NCBI GenBank assembly: GCA_963740395.1
Contig: CAVUEP010000008.1
Coordinates: 28,235 to 92,234 of the forward strand
DNA: 64,000 bases
From: CADEEN01 sp963740395
Lineage (GTDB): Bacteria > Pseudomonadota > Gammaproteobacteria > Burkholderiales > Burkholderiaceae_C
Direction: 5' to 3'
The notes under the pieces were generated by a model. It had not been told where the DNA came from. It saw only the letters and a list, made by a program, of their open reading frames with translations, and made no database searches. Every line of letters starts with the position of its first letter. The stretch's first letter is position 1. This document shows positions 38,228-49,612 of the stretch, piece after piece. The translations under genes and the position numbers were made by a program.

Positions 38228-40899
38228 CGGACGCCGCTGGCCCAGGCACCGGGCGTGATGCCGACGGTGATACGCGGCATGAAATCGACCGCGTGTTCTG
38301 CCTCGCCCTCGACCTCCCCGAGGCCGAGCGCCAGGCCTTCGTCGAAGCTGAATGTGCCCGCCAGCCAGCGCAGAGCCAGGCCGTGCTGCGGCTGCTGGCC
38401 GCCGAGCGCGCTAGCCAGGCGGTTTTCGAGCATGGGGCTGCCAGCAACGTCCGCGCGATGCGCGACCTGCTGCATGAGCCCCTCGCCGACGACCCGCATG
38501 TCGGCCAGCGCCTGGGCCCCTACCGGCTGGTGCGCCGCATCGGGCAAGGCGGCATGGCCGTGGTCTATCTGGGTGAACGTGAAGACGGGCAGTTCACCCA
38601 ACAGGTGGCCGTCAAGCTGCTGCGCCGCACGGTGGATGCGGCCGATCAGGTGGCGCGCTTCAAGACCGAACGCCAGATCCTGTCGGCCTTGGCGCATCCG
38701 AACATCGCCGGACTGATCGACGGCGGCGCCACGGCCGATGGTTTGCCCTACCTGGTGACCGAATACATCGAGGGCCTTGCGATCACCGAGTATTGCGGCG
38801 AGCATGGCCTGGGCGTGCCGGCGCGGCTGGACCTCTTTCTGCAGATGACCGATGCCGTGCAGCACGCCCACCAGAAGCTGGTGGTGCATCGCGACCTCAA
38901 GCCGTCGAACGTGATGGTCGACGCCAGCGGGCGTGTGCGCCTGCTCGACTTCGGCATCGCCAAGCTGCTGGACGCACCCGGGCAGCTCGGCCAGGCGCCG
39001 TTGACCCGCCTGGGCCAGGCCGTGATGACGCCCGAGTACGCCGCGCCCGAGCAACTGGCCGGCGGCGAGATCACCACCGCTACCGACATCTACCAACTCG
39101 GTGTGCTGCTGCACGAGCTATTGACCGGCGTGCGGCCCGATCGGGCCCCGACAGGGCCCGACGCGTTGACCGCGGGCACCGTGTCGCGCCCAAGCACCCG
39201 CGTGCCGCGTGAGGCCGCGGCGCTGACGCCCCCGCTGGAGCGCAAGCGCCTGGTGCGCTGCCTGCGCGGCGATCTGGACATCATCGTGATGACCGCACTG
39301 CAGCCCGACCCGGCACGGCGTTATGCGTCGGTAGCGATGTTGGCGGCCGACATCCGCAGCCACCTGCGCGGCCGGCCCATCGTGGCGCGGCCCGACAGCG
39401 CCATCGACCTGCTGCGCCGCCTGGCCCGGCGCAGCCCCTGGGCTGTCGCCGCCAGCGCGCTGGTGCTGGTGCTGCTGGTCGGCTGGCTGATCAGCCTGCA
39501 GTCGCATGCACGTGCGCTGGCGCTGGAACGCGACGCCGCGGCGGCCCAGGCGCAGCGGGCGACGCGGGCCAACGAGCTGCTGCTGGGTGTGTTCAGGCGC
39601 GCTGATCCACTTATGCCCGACAGCGTGGGCGGCCACGACGCCACGCTGTGGGCATCACTGGACGCCGCGGTTGACAACATCCGCGCCACGCTCAAGGACG
39701 AGCCCGAGACCCGCGTCGAACTGCTGAGCAGCCTGGCGCGCCTGTACCACGCCAGCGGTGCGCTGGACCGTGCGCGCGCGCTGCTGCAGGAGGTGCTGGC
39801 CCACCAGCGGCAAGGGGCCGTGGTCGGGTCGGCCGCCGTGGCCGTCACGCTGGCCGAGTTGGGCTCGGTGGAGAGCGATGCCGGTAACCATGGCGCGGCG
39901 GCGGCCCATCTGGCACAGGCGGTGGACATCGCACGCCAGCTGCCCGCGGCGGCGGCCGGCGCCACGGCACCGGTGTTCCTGGACGCCGGACACGCGGCCA
40001 TACACACGGGCGACGCGGCCGCGGCGCTGCGCCACTTCGAAGATGCCCAGACCTCGCTGGACGCTGCGCCCAACCCGGACCCCAACGCCCGCATCGAGAC
40101 ACTGTTCGGGCGCGGCAACGCGCTCATCCAACTGGGCGATCTGCCCGGGGCCGAGGCGCTGATCCTGGAATCAGTGCGCCAGACCGAGCTGCTCTACGGC
40201 GCCGACCATGCCCGCCTCTGCGGCCCGCTGTCGGCGCTGGGCAACGTGCAGCGACGGCTGGGCAAGCTGCAGCATTCCACGGCCAGCCTGCGCCGCGCCA
40301 TCGTCATCCTCGAGCGTGTTTACGGCGACAAGTCGCGCAGCGTGCTCGTAGCGCGCGCCAACCTGGCGCTGACGCTGGGCCAGGCCGGCGAGCACGCCGC
40401 CGCGCAGGGCGAACTGCGGCAACTGGTCGTACTCAACCGCGAGGTGTTCGGCGAAGTGCATGTCGTGGTGGCCAACGCCTACCAAAACCTCGGTGCTTCT
40501 TACGCGAAAAGCGGTGAGCCTGCGCGGGCCCTCGCGGCACTGGGCGAGGCGAGGCGCCTGTACGACAGCGTGCTGCCGCAGAGTTCGCCGCGGCGCGCGT
40601 TTCCCCGATTGACAACAGCACTGGTGCATCTGCGCCAGGGCAAAGCCGAGCCGGCCGCCGAAGCCGCCGGGCAGGCGGTCGAGATCCTGACCCGCACCTT
40701 GCCCGAGGGCGACTTCGTCACCGCCATCGGCCGCTGCCTGCTGGGCGAGGCCTTGCTCGACGGCGCCGAGGTCGAGCAAGGCCGGGCCCTGATCAGTGCG
40801 GCCCTGCCGGTGGTCGAGCGAGCGCCTGCGGAACACGCACCCTACATTGACCGCTGCCGCGCCGCAGCGGCCCGCGTCACGCCGCCGCAGCAGCGCTGA
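38224..40899 (+). CDS. Membrane Ser/Thr protein kinase with TPR sensor domain
   Basis: The product is 891 aa. The kinase domain covers about residues 98-370, with glycine loop GQGGMAVVY (107-115), Lys131 in VAVKLL, catalytic loop HRDLKPSN (222-229) and DFGIAK (242-247), so all key residues are present. A single membrane helix follows at about 404-425 (VAASALVLVLLVGWLISL). TPR-type repeats then run to the end (roughly 460-890), probably periplasmic. ATG 38224 overlaps the sigma factor stop. The likely partner is the upstream ECF sigma. The signal sensed by the TPR part is unknown. Confidence 0.9.
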   Translation: MTDAAGPGTGRDADGDTRHEIDRVFCLALDLPEAERQAFVEAECARQPAQSQAVLRLLAAERASQAVFEHGAASNVRAMRDLLHEPLADDPHVGQRLGPYRLVRRIGQGGMAVVYLGEREDGQFTQQVAVKLLRRTVDAADQVARFKTERQILSALAHPNIAGLIDGGATADGLPYLVTEYIEGLAITEYCGEHGLGVPARLDLFLQMTDAVQHAHQKLVVHRDLKPSNVMVDASGRVRLLDFGIAKLLDAPGQLGQAPLTRLGQAVMTPEYAAPEQLAGGEITTATDIYQLGVLLHELLTGVRPDRAPTGPDALTAGTVSRPSTRVPREAAALTPPLERKRLVRCLRGDLDIIVMTALQPDPARRYASVAMLAADIRSHLRGRPIVARPDSAIDLLRRLARRSPWAVAASALVLVLLVGWLISLQSHARALALERDAAAAQAQRATRANELLLGVFRRADPLMPDSVGGHDATLWASLDAAVDNIRATLKDEPETRVELLSSLARLYHASGALDRARALLQEVLAHQRQGAVVGSAAVAVTLAELGSVESDAGNHGAAAAHLAQAVDIARQLPAAAAGATAPVFLDAGHAAIHTGDAAAALRHFEDAQTSLDAAPNPDPNARIETLFGRGNALIQLGDLPGAEALILESVRQTELLYGADHARLCGPLSALGNVQRRLGKLQHSTASLRRAIVILERVYGDKSRSVLVARANLALTLGQAGEHAAAQGELRQLVVLNREVFGEVHVVVANAYQNLGASYAKSGEPARALAALGEARRLYDSVLPQSSPRRAFPRLTTALVHLRQGKAEPAAEAAGQAVEILTRTLPEGDFVTAIGRCLLGEALLDGAEVEQGRALISAALPVVERAPAEHAPYIDRCRAAAARVTPPQQR

Positions 40900-41190
40900 A
40901 GCCGGCGGCGAGGCCGATGAGCGCGCTACTGCCCAGCGACAGCAGCACATATAGCAGTGGCGTGGACACCGGCAGGACGGGCACAGCGATGGAGACCTGC
41001 TGCGCCAGCGAATCGCCACTGGCCACGCTCAGCAGGCCGCTCGGCAACGCCAGCACCATGGCGTCGCCGAGAAAAGGCCGCAGGATCATGCGGCGCTGGC
41101 TGCCCAGGGCCATCCTAGGGTCGATCTCGGCCGTGCGCTCGGACACTGCCGCGATGGTCATGAAGGGGACGATGCCCACGGCGCGTACCG
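40877..41190 (-). pseudogene. Remnant of a MacB/FtsX-type ABC permease (C-terminal end)
   Basis: On the minus strand the frame reads MTIAAVSERTAEIDPRMALG then QRRMILRPFLGDAMVLAL, then a hydrophobic helix, stopping at 40877. This is the familiar end of FtsX-domain permeases (VSERTREIGxRxALGA...R.ILRQFL.EA). Key residues have drifted, and nothing upstream encodes the rest of the protein. It overlaps the kinase end by 23 bp. Confidence 0.6.
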
Positions 41191-41215
41191 GCAGCGAGAT
41201 GCAGGCCACGCGCAA

Positions 41216-41626
41216 ATCCGCCCGTCACCGCAGGTGATTGACTCTGCGCTGAAGTCCCGTTCCAGCGCAGCGCCAGTGTCTTGGTCCCGACCGTGCCCAC
41301 ACAACCTATATGGCGCTGCCAGTTGGCATGGATCGCAAGTGGGAGGAACCTATTGCGATGGCGCCGATTTCGGCGTCCAAGGAGGCCGAATCTGATCGAA
41401 GATCGCTGGGTTTCGATTCAGTTGAAAAGCCTGACACGCCTCATTCCGATGGCGCCACGCGGCAAGGCGAGATTCCGTGGTCCCGACAGGCGTCCGGGCG
41501 TTTACGACGAGAGCGCCTCTCATAGGTGAGACCCTGACCACATCGATTCCCACGGATCAGTGTTCGGTGGGAAGACGGTCTGTCGGTTCAACTGCGTGAC
41601 ACCAACAACCTATCGAGCCTTCACAT
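41216..41626. other. Stretch without recognisable genes
   Basis: About 400 bp follow the permease remnant. Short frames exist on both strands, but none has a ribosome site, a coherent composition or a recognisable product. I see no tRNA, repeat or strong terminator. It looks like decayed sequence. Confidence 0.5.
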
Positions 41627-41869
41627 CTAGCGGCTGCCGCGCGGGTTGCGGCCGGGCGCGTCACGGGGCGCATCATCGGACGCATCAGGTGACTGCTTCG
41701 CCAGCGCGTCGCGCACCACGGTCACATGCTCGCCGTGTCGGGCCACGAGTTCGGACAGAACCACCGTGCTGCAGCCGAGCTGCATCGACCAGTAGGTGAT
41801 CTCCATCGGGTCGTCGGCGTGGATGCGGCCTGGATCCAGTGGCATGAAGTCGGGTGGGGGCTGCGCCAT
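41627..41869 (-). CDS. DUF3606 family small protein
   Basis: The product is 80 aa. AGGAGGT four bases before ATG 41869 is an excellent ribosome site. The core DPGRIHADDPMEITYWSMQL followed by VVLSELVARHGEHVTVVRDA fits DUF3606, a small protein of unknown function common in Proteobacteria, often with a C-terminal basic or disordered tail. The tail here (SDDAPRDAPGRNPRGSR) is such a tail. Confidence 0.75.
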   Translation of the reverse strand: MAQPPPDFMPLDPGRIHADDPMEITYWSMQLGCSTVVLSELVARHGEHVTVVRDALAKQSPDASDDAPRDAPGRNPRGSR

Positions 41870-42303
41870 GGGTACCTCCTGCGGCAGGTGGGTGGCAGTC
41901 CATCATGCGCCCCTGCGCAGGACAGGCCTTGAGGGACGTCAAGGCCGGCCCGTGCAGGCACGACAGGAAGCTCAGCCACCGTCGACGCTGCAGAGCGCGA
42001 TCACGTCGCACTCATCGGCCCACAGTGACGCACGATGGCTTCGGATCGGGCGGCGCCGTGGCGCTGGCAATTGCGAGCCGCATTGCGGCGAAGCGGTCAT
42101 TGTCTTGAGGTTCCCGCACCCGTGGCATCCGTTTCAATTGCAGTCGCTACCTGTTCGCGCGCCAGCCGCGACCAAGCGCGGCCGACGACTGCGCCGCGGC
42201 CGCCGCGGGTTGCAACTGGAACCGAAGTGCATCGCGGCGACACGATTGTGCAATTCCCGCACGCGACACTGAGTTCAAGTTCAATGCCGCCGGAGCCACG
42301 ACC
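41870..42303. other. Intergenic region between divergent DUF3606 and DUF2917 genes
   Basis: These 434 bp presumably hold promoters for both neighbouring genes. I find no clear sigma-70 promoter, tRNA, repeat or terminator. Overlapping short frames on the plus strand lack start signals. Confidence 0.45.
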
Positions 42304-42789
42304 ATGACCGCCACCCTCCACGCGCCCTGCAGCGAGCTCGTTGACAATGCCATGCTGCGGCTGCATGACCGCGCCGGCACCCGGGTCGTCGCCGTTCGAG
42401 GACAGGTCTGGATTACGCAGGAAGCCGACAGGCGGGACGTGATCCTGGACGCCGGCGAAAGCTTCGATCTGGATCGACCCGGCCTGGCCATCGTCTTGGC
42501 CCTCGGCACGGCCTGCGTTGGCGTCGTGGACGTCCGCAGTGCCAACGCCAACGCGCGCCTGCAAGATCGTTTTCGGCACGATGCGCGCACGCTGCCCGTA
42601 CCGGGTCCCCTTGATGACCTGCCGATGACCGAGGTCCACCGGCTGGCGCGGCGCAGTCGCAGCGCGTGGTTCGCCCGGGCCTTCAGCCGCGTCGCCACCC
42701 GGGCCAAGCGGTCGGCCGTGGCGCTCTCGATGGCCATGCGGCGCCGCAAAGCCGCGCTCTTCCGGCAAACGCCGGTCATCCAATGCTGA
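42304..42789 (+). CDS. DUF2917 family protein
   Basis: The product is 161 aa. The central pattern LRLHDRAGTRVVAVRGQVWI then TQEADRRDVILDAGESFDLD fits DUF2917, a small cupin-like domain of unknown function frequent in Burkholderiales. A basic C-terminal tail (RRSRSAWFARAFSRVATRAKR) follows, longer than usual. The ribosome site is weak (GCCGGAGCC before the ATG). Confidence 0.75.
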   Translation: MTATLHAPCSELVDNAMLRLHDRAGTRVVAVRGQVWITQEADRRDVILDAGESFDLDRPGLAIVLALGTACVGVVDVRSANANARLQDRFRHDARTLPVPGPLDDLPMTEVHRLARRSRSAWFARAFSRVATRAKRSAVALSMAMRRRKAALFRQTPVIQC

Positions 42790-42966
42790 AACCTCACCAC
42801 ATGGCGAGTGAATCCTTGAGTCCGACCCCGCCTGGTATGCCGCTGCAGCGGCGGACCGAAGAACCTCGGTGAGCGCATTGCCGCCGGCCGTGCCCATCCA
42901 GGCGCACTTGCGGTCGGCAGTCTTTCGCGCCCTTGGCACGCGGCGCTGACGCGCCGCGTGGCTCCG

Positions 42967-43617
42967 TCAGGCCGCCTTGGCGGTCGCCCTGGCCTTGCGC
43001 GCCACGCGACGCGCGGCGTTCGAGGTCTGGGTGGCGGTCTTTGCCACGGCCCTGCTCACCCGCTTGGTGGCGGTCTTGGTGACGCGCTTGCGTGTCGCAG
43101 CGGCCTTGCGCGTCGCGGCGTTCAACTTGCGCGTGGCGAGCGCCTTGGCCGGCACGGACGAGCCGGCGACGCGCCTGACCAGCGTGCTGCTGCCGGCCTC
43201 GATGCGCTCGGCCACATCGCTCACGACATTGGCAGCGGGCATGGCCACCCGATTCAGCGTGGCAAGGGCGTTCAGGTTCGCGGCGCGATCGAAGCGCGCG
43301 GCATTCGCGGCCACGAGGCTCACGCCCTTGGTGGCCAGGTCCACGGCCACGCCGACGGCTTGTTGTGCACGGTCGGTACCGAAGTGCACGCCCTTGACGT
43401 AGTAGCCGCTGACGCGGCGCTGGGTGCCGATCACGTTCGAACGCAGGCCCTTGCGCAGTGCGGGCGCGCCGCGGTTCACGGCCGTGGCGAAACCCTCGTC
43501 CACGAAATCGACGACGCGCTCACCGCCGAAGCGGCAGGTATTGATCACGTTGGTCGCGGTAATGCCATAGGCTGCGATGACCTGGGTGGCAACGCTGGAA
43601 AGGTTCTTCTTGGACAT
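42967..43617 (-). CDS. Phasin-like protein with an Ala/Lys/Arg-rich histone H1-like tail
   Basis: The product is 216 aa. The start ATG 43617 gives MSKKNLSSVATQVIAAYGIT. Residues 1-145 are amphipathic helices as in phasin-like polyhydroxyalkanoate granule or stress proteins. Residues ~150-216 are almost only Ala, Lys, Arg, Thr and Val (KLNAATRKAAATRKRVTKTA), as in H1-like DNA-binding tails. Similar two-part proteins bind both PHB granules and DNA (PhaM-like). That function is inference. It is divergent from katG. Confidence 0.55.
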   Translation of the reverse strand: MSKKNLSSVATQVIAAYGITATNVINTCRFGGERVVDFVDEGFATAVNRGAPALRKGLRSNVIGTQRRVSGYYVKGVHFGTDRAQQAVGVAVDLATKGVSLVAANAARFDRAANLNALATLNRVAMPAANVVSDVAERIEAGSSTLVRRVAGSSVPAKALATRKLNAATRKAAATRKRVTKTATKRVSRAVAKTATQTSNAARRVARKARATAKAA

Positions 43618-43867
43618 CTGGGCTCCGATTGGTTGATGTTGGCGACCCGACCGTGAGGAACGCTGTACGCGGACCGCCTCCAATCGGGAACGCACGGACT
43701 TTGCCGGGAAGGCGTAGAGCGCACACCTCAAGTTCGGGGTTTTCCCTAGGGAATGGTCTCTAGCACGCGATGCGACGCGTCGGCAGCGGCTTGCCGCGGC
43801 TCGAGCCCCACAAGCAGCCGCGGTGCAGGGGCCGGACCGCGCTATCGCGCTCATTGCCAATGCTCAA

Positions 43868-43896
43868 TTGATCGATCACTGCTCGATCCTTAGACT
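43868..43896 (+). promoter_or_regulatory. Probable katG promoter
   Basis: TTGATC at 43868-43873 and TAGACT at 43891-43896 are separated by exactly 17 bp, giving 4 of 6 and 4 of 6 matches to sigma-70 consensus, about 40 bp before katG. A GATCGATCACTGCTCGATC partial palindrome lies between them and could bind a repressor. An OxyR site was not recognised. Confidence 0.4.
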
Positions 43897-43936
43897 GTTC
43901 GGCTCACACATTCAAGACAAACACAAGGAGAAAGCC

Positions 43937-46137
<2,201 letters not shown>

Positions 46138-46150
46138 TCCAGGCGCGGAG

Positions 46151-46179
46151 CCGGCTCAAGACCTCAGGTCTTGAGCCGG
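46151..46179. terminator. Perfect 14-bp inverted repeat between convergent katG and the ABC exporter
   Basis: CCGGCTCAAGACCT (46151-46164) and AGGTCTTGAGCCGG (46166-46179) are exact complements with one base between. The repeat starts 14 bp after the katG stop and covers the last codons and stop of the minus-strand permease. It probably acts as a bidirectional terminator hairpin (with a larger loop in practice) for both genes. Confidence 0.7.
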
Positions 46180-46925
46180 TACCCGGTCTTGAAGATCCAC
46201 GCCACGATGGCGATTGCCGCAGCCAGGAACAGCAGGGTCATGCCCAGGCTGAGCGCGAGGCTGACGTCGGCCAGGCCATAGAAGCTCCAGCGAAAGCCGC
46301 TCACCAGGTACACGACCGGGTTGAACAGCGCCACGTTCTGCCAGAACGGTGGCAGCATGTCGATCGAATAGAACGCGCCGCCCAAAAAGGTCAGCGGCGT
46401 GACGATCAGCAGCGGCACCACCTGCAGCTTCTCGAACCCGTCGGCCCAGATGCCGATGATGAAACCGATCAGGCTGAACGTGACGGCGGTGAGCAGCAGG
46501 AACAGCAGCATCCAGAAGGGGTGCGCCACCTGCAGCGGCACGAACAGGCCGGCCGTGGCCAGGATGATCAGGCCCAGCAGGATCGACTTCGTCGCCGCCG
46601 CGCCGACATAGGCCAGCAGGATCTCGACGGTCGATACCGGGGCCGAGAGCAGTTCGTAGATGGTGCCGGTGAACTTCGGGAAGTAGATACCGAACGAGGC
46701 GTTGGAAATGCTCTGCGTCAGCAGCGACAGCATGATCAGTCCGGGCACGATGAAGGCGCCGTAGCTGACACCGCCCACCTCGGGGATGCGCGAGCCGATG
46801 GCCGCACCGAAGACGATGAAGTACAGCGAGGTCGAGATCACCGGCGAAATGATGCTTTGCATCACCGTGCGCCAGGTGCGGGCCATCTCAAAACCATAGA
46901 TGGCACGGACGGCGTACAGGTTCAT
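46164..46925 (-). CDS. ABC-2 type transporter permease
   Basis: The product is 253 aa. The start ATG 46925 (MNLYAVRAIYGFEMARTWRT) overlaps the ATPase stop (ATGA). Six hydrophobic segments are visible, with typical ABC-2 motifs (SLYFIVFGAAIGSRI, YGAFIVPGLIMLSLL, FLGGAFYSIDMLPPFWQ). The closest known style is YadH/NodJ. With the ATPase it forms an exporter of unknown substrate. Confidence 0.85.
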   Translation of the reverse strand: MNLYAVRAIYGFEMARTWRTVMQSIISPVISTSLYFIVFGAAIGSRIPEVGGVSYGAFIVPGLIMLSLLTQSISNASFGIYFPKFTGTIYELLSAPVSTVEILLAYVGAAATKSILLGLIILATAGLFVPLQVAHPFWMLLFLLLTAVTFSLIGFIIGIWADGFEKLQVVPLLIVTPLTFLGGAFYSIDMLPPFWQNVALFNPVVYLVSGFRWSFYGLADVSLALSLGMTLLFLAAAIAIVAWIFKTGYRLKT

Positions 46926-47857
46926 GAGGCGGCGCTCCGCTCCGACACCAGGCTGACGAAGATGTCTTCGAGCGAGCTCTCGGTGGTGTGCAGATCCTTG
47001 AACGCAATGCCGGCATCCGCCAGGCTCTTGAGGAGCGTGACGATGCCGGTGCGCCCGCGCTGCGCGTCGTAGGTGTAGGTCAGCTCGTGGCCGTCGTTGG
47101 CCAGCTCGAGCGGGTAGGTTGCAAGCTCGGCTGGCAGCTGCTGCAGCGGCTGCTGCAACTGCAGCGTCAACTGCTTCCTGCCCAGCTTGTGCATCAGCTC
47201 GGCCTTGTCCTCGACGAGGATGAGTTCGCCCTTGCGAATGACGCCGATGCGGTCGGCCATCTCCTGCGCCTCCTCGATGTAATGCGTGGTCAGGATCACG
47301 GTCACGCCGCTGTCGCGCAGCCCGCGCACCAGCTGCCACATGTCGCGCCGCAATTCGACGTCGACACCTGCCGTGGGCTCGTCCAGGAACAGGATCTGCG
47401 GCTCGTGCGACAGCGCCTTGGCGATCATGAGCCGGCGCTTCATGCCGCCCGACAGGGTCATGATCTTGTTGTCTCGCTTGTCCCACAGCGAGAGCTCGCG
47501 CAGCACCTTCTCGATGTGCGCCGGATTCGCCGGCTTGCCGAACAGACCGCGGCTGAACGTCACCGTGGCCCGCACGGTCTCGAACGCGTCGGTGTGCAGT
47601 TCCTGCGGCACCAGGCCGATCAGCGAGCGCGCGGCGCGGTAGTCGCGCACGATGTCGTGGCCGTCGACCTCGACCGTGCCTTCGCTGGCGTTGACGATGC
47701 CGCAGACGATGCTGATCAGCGTCGTCTTGCCCGCGCCGTTGGGGCCGAGCAGGGCGAAGATCTCGCCGCGCTGAATTTCCAGGTCGATGCCCTTGAGGGC
47801 CTGGAAACCGGAGGCGTAGGTTTTCGACAGACCCTTGACGTTGACGACCGACGGCAT
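46922..47857 (-). CDS. ABC transporter ATPase (YadG/NodI-like)
   Basis: The product is 311 aa. Walker A GPNGAGKTT, the Q-loop GLVPQELH, the signature LSGGMKRRLM, Walker B ILFLDEPTAGVD and the switch His in LTTHYIEEA are all intact. The C-terminal extension of about 80 residues is usual for ABC-2 exporters. It is coupled to the permease by a four-base overlap. Confidence 0.9.
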   Translation of the reverse strand: MPSVVNVKGLSKTYASGFQALKGIDLEIQRGEIFALLGPNGAGKTTLISIVCGIVNASEGTVEVDGHDIVRDYRAARSLIGLVPQELHTDAFETVRATVTFSRGLFGKPANPAHIEKVLRELSLWDKRDNKIMTLSGGMKRRLMIAKALSHEPQILFLDEPTAGVDVELRRDMWQLVRGLRDSGVTVILTTHYIEEAQEMADRIGVIRKGELILVEDKAELMHKLGRKQLTLQLQQPLQQLPAELATYPLELANDGHELTYTYDAQRGRTGIVTLLKSLADAGIAFKDLHTTESSLEDIFVSLVSERSAAS

Positions 47858-47882
47858 GCGCCAAGCATAGCCGCCGCCACGC

Positions 47883-48692
47883 TCACTGTGCCGTCCAGCC
47901 CCCGTCCACCGGAATCGCCGCCCCGGTCAGGTTGTGCGCGGCCGGGTCGCAGAGCCACAGCACGGTGCGGGCAATCTCCTGCGGCGTCGAGGTGCGGCCC
48001 GAGGGTTGCTTCTCGCGCAGCAGGTCGCGGATGCCGGCGTCGCGGTCGCCGCCGAACAACTCGGCGCGCAGCTGGATCTGCGGCTCGATGATCGCGGTCT
48101 CGGTCCAGCCCGGGCAGATGCAGTTGGCCGTGACGCCGCCGCTGGCGCGCGTGCCGGCCTGCGCGGCTTCGAGCGCCGCCACGCGGGTCAGCCCGATCAG
48201 GCCGAACTTGGCCGCCACATAGGGCGCCTTGTTCACCGACGCCACCAGGCCATGCACCGAGGCGATGTTGACGATGCGGCCATAGCCGCGCGCGAGCATG
48301 CCGGGCAGGGCCAGGCGCATGGTGTCGAAGGCCGCCGACAGGTTGATCGCCAGGATGGCGTCCCAACGCTCGCGCGGCATCTCGGCCAGCGGCGCGGTGT
48401 GCTGGATGCCGGCGTTGTTGACCAGGATGTCCAGCGGCCCACCGGAAAGCACCTCGACCATCATCGCCGCCACCTGGGCCGGGTCGGCGAGGTCGTGCGC
48501 GAGCGAGCGCACTGCAAGGTCACCTGCCGCGCCCACGACGTCGCGCGCGGCGGCGTGGGCGGCGTCGTTGGGCAGGCCGTGCAGGACGAGCTCGGCGCCG
48601 GCCCGCGCGAGTTCGGTGGCCAGCGCCAGGCCGATACCCTGCACCGAGCCCGTAACCAAAGCGCGCTTGCCTTGCAGCATCTTCGAGTTCAT
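47883..48692 (-). CDS. Short-chain dehydrogenase, probably D-3-hydroxybutyrate dehydrogenase type
   Basis: The product is 269 aa. AAGGACG lies upstream of ATG 48692. NAD binding is shown by TGSVQGIGLALA and NNAG. The catalytic Ser is in NIASVHG and the Tyr/Lys in YVAAKFG. The length and the PGWTETAIIEPQIQLRAE and VDGGWTAQ motifs match the PHB-cycle 3-hydroxybutyrate dehydrogenase group. The phasin-like gene in the region fits PHB metabolism, but substrate assignment is inferred. The ligase gene lies 20 bp upstream. Confidence 0.8.
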   Translation of the reverse strand: MNSKMLQGKRALVTGSVQGIGLALATELARAGAELVLHGLPNDAAHAAARDVVGAAGDLAVRSLAHDLADPAQVAAMMVEVLSGGPLDILVNNAGIQHTAPLAEMPRERWDAILAINLSAAFDTMRLALPGMLARGYGRIVNIASVHGLVASVNKAPYVAAKFGLIGLTRVAALEAAQAGTRASGGVTANCICPGWTETAIIEPQIQLRAELFGGDRDAGIRDLLREKQPSGRTSTPQEIARTVLWLCDPAAHNLTGAAIPVDGGWTAQ

Positions 48693-48712
48693 GGTTCGTC
48701 CTTCGCGTGAAT

Positions 48713-49612
48713 TCAGGCGCGTGGGGGCTTGCCGGTGCTGGTTTGCGCGAGACGCTCGCGCAGCGCGGTCTTCAGCACCTTGCCGTAGTTGTTCTTGGGC
48801 AGCTCGCCGACCAGCACATAGCGCTTGGGGCGCTTGAAGCGCGCGATTTGGTCAATGCAATGGGCGTCGAGCGTCTCGGTCGTGACGTCCGCACCCGGCT
48901 CGGCCACCACGAAGGCTACCACCACCTCGCCCCATTCGGGGTCCGGGCGCACCGACCACGGCCACTTCGGCCACGCCCGGCGCGGTCAGCAGCACCTCTT
49001 CGACCTCGCGCGGGTAGATGTTGGAGCCGCCGCTGATGATCAGGTCCTTGCTGCGGTCCTTCAGTGTCAGAAAGCCATCGGCGTCGAGGCAGCCGACGTC
49101 GCCGGTGAACAGCCAGCCCTCGCGCACCGCCGCAGCGCTGGCCTCGGGGTTGCGCCAGTAGCCGGCCATCACGCTGTCGCCCCGGATCAGCACTTCGCCG
49201 ACCACACCGGTGGGCAGGGCCTGGCCCTCTTCATCGGCGACGCGCAGCTGCACAGGCGTTTGCGCCACGCCGACCGAGGCCAGGCGTTCCAGATGCCGCG
49301 GATGCGCGGTGTCGCTCAGGTGCTGGCGCGACAGCGCGGTGCCGACCATCGGAGTCTCGCCCTGGCCATAGATCTGCACGAAGCGCGGCCCCATCACGCG
49401 CAGCGCGCGCTGGATGTCGGCCAGGTACATCGGCGCGCCGCCGTAGACGATGGTCTTGAACGCACGCGCGGCGTCGTCCACCGAGATGCCAGTGTGTTCG
49501 GCATGGTCGACCAGGCGCTTGACGATCGTCGGCGCGGCAAAAGTCGACAGCGGTCCGAGCTGCCAGCCGAGCTCGAACAGCTCGGCCGGATCGACGCCGA
49601 CCACCCCGCGCC
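48713..49612 (-). CDS. AMP-dependent acyl-CoA synthetase/ligase, C-terminal part, one frameshift
   Basis: The readable part covers TFAAPTIVKRLVDHAE, IVYGGAPMYLADIQRAL, the IYGQGETPM adenylate motif, GEVLIRGDSVMAGYW, GWLFTGDVGCLDADGFLTLKDR and the C-terminal domain with KNNYGKVLKTALRERLAQ (catalytic Lys). A shift near 48945 separates VVGAPGP from DPEWGEVVVAFVVAEP. The N-terminal half is missing because the sequence switches to another organism's lptD near 49,610. Substrate class (fatty or short-chain acid) is not decidable. Confidence 0.78.

Noticed and set aside
41281..41529. Short overlapping frames of 70-80 codons after the permease remnant
   Set aside because: No ribosome sites, no coherent hydrophobic or domain pattern, and both frames are equally poor.
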